From NCBI GenBank assembly GCA_947458775.1, contig CANGZX010000012.1, positions 1 to 9,578 on the forward strand: 9,578 nt of DNA, read 5' to 3'. Position numbers and translations under genes: made by a program. This DNA comes from Sphingobacteriaceae bacterium (lineage in GTDB: Bacteria; Bacteroidota; Bacteroidia; Sphingobacteriales; Sphingobacteriaceae). Positions 7,243 to 9,578 of the stretch are shown here, in pieces. The number at the start of each line of letters is the position of its first letter. The first letter of the stretch is position 1. The notes under the pieces were generated by a model. The model ran no database searches and had not been told where the DNA came from. It saw only the letters and a program-made list of their open reading frames with translations.

Positions 7243-8481
7243 ATGGATCTTCAAACCATCAAAAATCGTTTTGGCATTATTGGCAATTCGCCTTTATTAA
7301 ACCGTGCCATTACCATTGCTCAGCAAGTAGCCCCCACCGATATTTCGGTATTAATTACCGGCGAAAGCGGTAGTGGCAAGGAGGTTTTTTCGCAAATTAT
7401 TCATCAACTGAGTGCCCGCAAACACGGGCCCTTTATTGCGGTAAACTGCGGAGCCATTCCGGAGGGAACCATAGATTCAGAATTGTTTGGCCACGAAAAA
7501 GGCTCCTTTACCGGTGCCCACGAAGCTCGAAAAGGCTATTTTGAAGTGGTAGATGGCGGTACCATTTTTTTAGATGAAGTAGCAGAACTACCACTTGGTA
7601 CACAAGCTCGTTTATTGCGGGTTTTAGAAACCGGCGAATACCTGCGTGTAGGTTCATCGAAAGTACAAAAAACCAATGTGCGGGTTATTGCAGCTACCAA
7701 TGTAGATGTATTTGATGCCGTACGTGCCGGTAAATTTAGAGAAGATTTATACTACCGATTAAATACCGTTCCGCTTAAAATACCTGCTTTAAGAGAGCGC
7801 AAAGAAGATATTTTCTTGCTTTTTAGAAAGTTTATAGCCGATTTTACCGACAAATACCGCAGCCCTTCGGTGCAATTAGATGCCGATGCGCAAAACGTAT
7901 TGAGCAATTACAGCTGGCCTGGGAATGTGCGCCAACTAAAAAATATTGCCGAGCAAATTGCGGTGTTAGAGAAAGATCGCAACATTACCGGACAAAGCAT
8001 TTTAACGTATATCCCTCACGAGCAAAACAGTCAGTTGCCTATGCGAATAGACAAGCAAGGCAAGGACGATTTTTCGGAACGAGATATTTTGTACAAAGTA
8101 TTGTTTGATATGAAAAAAGATATGCTCGACTTAAAAAAGTTAGTAGCAGAAATTATTCAGAACAATGGCAATGGTACCCAATTATCGGTAAATCCACAGG
8201 CATTAAACCAACTTTACACCGATATAGAGTTACAGCCAACAGCGGCAGAATTGCACGGTTCGTCCACGCTAACCATTCATAAGCCTGGTACCGAACCTCA
8301 ACATTTCGATATTTTACAGCATGAAGAGGAAGAAGAATCTTTATCTTTAATAGACAAAGAATCGGATTTAATTAAAAAAGCGCTAAAAAAACACCGCGGT
8401 AAACGTAAATTAGCGGCACAAGAATTGGGTATTTCGGAACGCACTTTGTACCGAAAAATTAAAGAACTGAATTTAAACTAA
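7243..8481 (+). CDS. Sigma-54-dependent transcription activator (NtrC family, no receiver domain)
   Basis: The 412-residue protein begins almost directly with the AAA+ module. Features are GESGSGKE (40-47, Walker A), GSFTGA (87-92, the loop that contacts sigma-54), TIFLDE (107-112, Walker B), FREDLYYRL (165-173, arginine-finger region) and WPGNVRQL (225-232). A Fis-type helix-turn-helix lies at about 375-412 (LAAQELGISERTLYRKI). Between them is a low-conservation linker of about 115 residues with a possible helical stretch (280-306) and an acidic run (360-366). No N-terminal receiver, GAF or PAS domain is present, so control is not by classical phosphorylation. The GAFTGA loop has Ser for Ala, a tolerated variant. 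ATG 7243 is preferred over the upstream in-frame TTG 7222 inside miaB. It sits one base after miaB and overlaps lptE by one base. Its targets are unknown. Confidence 0.93.
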   Translation: MDLQTIKNRFGIIGNSPLLNRAITIAQQVAPTDISVLITGESGSGKEVFSQIIHQLSARKHGPFIAVNCGAIPEGTIDSELFGHEKGSFTGAHEARKGYFEVVDGGTIFLDEVAELPLGTQARLLRVLETGEYLRVGSSKVQKTNVRVIAATNVDVFDAVRAGKFREDLYYRLNTVPLKIPALRERKEDIFLLFRKFIADFTDKYRSPSVQLDADAQNVLSNYSWPGNVRQLKNIAEQIAVLEKDRNITGQSILTYIPHEQNSQLPMRIDKQGKDDFSERDILYKVLFDMKKDMLDLKKLVAEIIQNNGNGTQLSVNPQALNQLYTDIELQPTAAELHGSSTLTIHKPGTEPQHFDILQHEEEEESLSLIDKESDLIKKALKKHRGKRKLAAQELGISERTLYRKIKELNLN

Positions 8482-9008
8482 TGAACATTTACACCACGCA
8501 TTGGATGAAAAAAGTGGGCTTTATAGCTACCATACTGCTATTTTTTAGTAGCGGCTGTGGTATTTATTCGTTCACTGGAGCCTCTATTCCGGTAGAAATG
8601 AAAAGCATTAGTGTGCAATTTTTCGAAAACAATGCCCCATTGGTAGTTCCGTATTTAAGTCAGCAGTTTACCGAAGATTTAAAAGAACGCATCCGTAACC
8701 AATCGAGCTTACGCTTGGTGCGTAGCGATGCCGATGCCAATTTTGAAGGCCGAATTACCGATTATAGCATCCGCCCCTCGGCCATACAAGGCAACGAACG
8801 TGCTGGCCTAGAGCGCTTAACCATTAGCATCAGTGTAAAGTATACCAATGTGTTAAAACCCGAATTAAATTTCGAGAAATCGTTTAGCCGATTTAAAGAT
8901 TTTTCTACCCAAAGCAAACCCTTGCAAGCGCAAGAGCAACAGCTCATAAAAGATATTAATGTACAATTAACTGAGGATGTTTTTAATGCCACCTTTGCCA
9001 ATTGGTAA
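8481..9008 (+). CDS. lptE: LptE-family LPS-assembly lipoprotein
   Basis: This 175-residue protein has an N-terminal lipoprotein signal: basic residues K10-K11, a hydrophobic segment (12-22) and FSSGC with the probable lipidated Cys at 26. GIYSFTGASIP (27-37) follows directly and is characteristic of the Bacteroidota LptE family. The mature part contains the alternating beta pattern of a small alpha/beta sandwich (EGRITDYSIRP, LTISISVKYTN). LptE plugs the LptD beta-barrel in the outer membrane and helps insert lipopolysaccharide. The ATG at 8481 overlaps the preceding stop (TAATG), which favours translational coupling. ATG 8505 would give a more compact signal peptide starting MKKVGF and is a realistic alternative. 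The lipobox is loose, with Ser at -3 instead of Leu. Confidence 0.88.
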   Translation: MNIYTTHWMKKVGFIATILLFFSSGCGIYSFTGASIPVEMKSISVQFFENNAPLVVPYLSQQFTEDLKERIRNQSSLRLVRSDADANFEGRITDYSIRPSAIQGNERAGLERLTISISVKYTNVLKPELNFEKSFSRFKDFSTQSKPLQAQEQQLIKDINVQLTEDVFNATFANW

Positions 9009-9031
9009 GCAAAGCAATCCGAACTTTTTAA

Positions 9032-9578
9032 ATGAGTACCCTACCACAAACAAAAACATTCAGCAACTTGGTTACCATGCCGGCCAGCTTACAAGCTAGC
9101 GATGCGGCCAGTTATGAAACGTTGGTAGAAAAATATCCCTATTGCCAGATTCTACAATTTGTAGATGCCAAACTGAATAATGCACCCGAAAAAGCAGCAC
9201 TTTATGCTCCGGAAGGTGCCGTATTAGAAAAATTTATCAATCGCCCAGAAACATTAATAAGTTTAGCAGCCTACCAAGCCGAAACGCTTGATCCGCTGGA
9301 GCAGGCAGTTTTACAAGATATAGATGAAATACCCGAAGCGGCCGTAGAAGCAGAATTGCATTACCGTTTAGAGGAAGAACCAATAGAAGAATTGGCCGAT
9401 GATACCCAGCAATTAATTATAGAAAATATTGCCTCCAGTGATTTTTTTGCCCTAGAAGATAAAGTAACCGAGCCAAAAACAGAAGCTAACACAAGCAAAG
9501 AAGTTTCCCGATACGATGATGAACAACTGCCCTACACCTTTTTATGGTGGCTTAACAAAACACGCAAAGCGCATGCCG
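9032..9578 (+). CDS. Acidic hypothetical protein, 3' end cut by window
   Basis: The frame is open from ATG 9032 to the window edge, giving 182 complete codons with no stop. It lies 23 bases after lptE on the same strand and is probably in the same operon. The N-terminal part contains YPYCQ (about residues 35-39), a motif I associate with uncharacterised Bacteroidota proteins encoded in this position. The middle (95-135) is strongly acidic, with many Glu and Asp, and probably flexible. The visible end carries an aromatic-rich stretch, YTFLWWLNKTR (about 168-178), preceded by SRYDDEQLP, which looks like a conserved motif. No signal peptide or transmembrane segment is evident. I cannot assign a function. 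Confidence 0.82.
   Translation, partial: MSTLPQTKTFSNLVTMPASLQASDAASYETLVEKYPYCQILQFVDAKLNNAPEKAALYAPEGAVLEKFINRPETLISLAAYQAETLDPLEQAVLQDIDEIPEAAVEAELHYRLEEEPIEELADDTQQLIIENIASSDFFALEDKVTEPKTEANTSKEVSRYDDEQLPYTFLWWLNKTRKAHA

Overview
The window looks like chromosomal DNA of a Bacteroidota species, most likely a Sphingobacteriaceae-like member. Three things point there. The start codons lack recognisable Shine-Dalgarno sequences. Promoter-like TAnnTTTG (-7) boxes sit just upstream of several genes. The block miaB - sigma-54 activator - lptE - acidic hypothetical protein, tightly packed on one strand, is a gene order I associate with this phylum. No mobile element, CRISPR array, tRNA or rRNA was seen, and no gene-free stretch exceeds about 100 bases.

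Layout. (1) Positions 1-921, minus strand: an arginase/formimidoylglutamase-family hydrolase that runs off the left edge. (2) A 75-base divergent intergenic region carrying a -7 box facing each way. (3) Positions 997-4604, plus strand: a compact run of four genes. These are an extended-SDR NAD-dependent epimerase/reductase, a phosphoserine-phosphatase-like HAD protein fused to a PGDH remnant plus ACT domain, a CrcB/Fluc fluoride channel, and tryptophan 2,3-dioxygenase. They overlap or are separated by 8-10 bases, so they are probably co-transcribed although their functions are mixed. (4) Positions 4666-5730: a branched-chain aminotransferase with its own -7 box, closed by a strong rho-independent terminator. 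(5) Positions 5823-9578: miaB, an NtrC-family AAA+ protein without a receiver domain, an LptE-like lipoprotein and a truncated hypothetical gene. This run starts from a promoter overlapped by a perfect 13-base inverted repeat and has gaps of 1, -1 and 23 bases.

Functionally the window combines amino-acid metabolism (serine branch, tryptophan breakdown, branched-chain transamination, possibly histidine or guanidino-compound breakdown), tRNA modification (ms2i6A37), outer-membrane LPS export and a sigma-54-type regulator.

The most interesting single object is the SerB-like fusion at 1944-3254. It appears to be a SerB-SerA fusion from which only the NAD-binding Rossmann domain is missing, while the serine-sensing ACT domain keeps the serine-contacting residues. 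Also notable are the arginase-family protein with two replaced metal ligands, and two genes whose upstream-most start codon lies inside or immediately beside the promoter. I did not find a dedicated novel multi-gene system such as defence or secretion.
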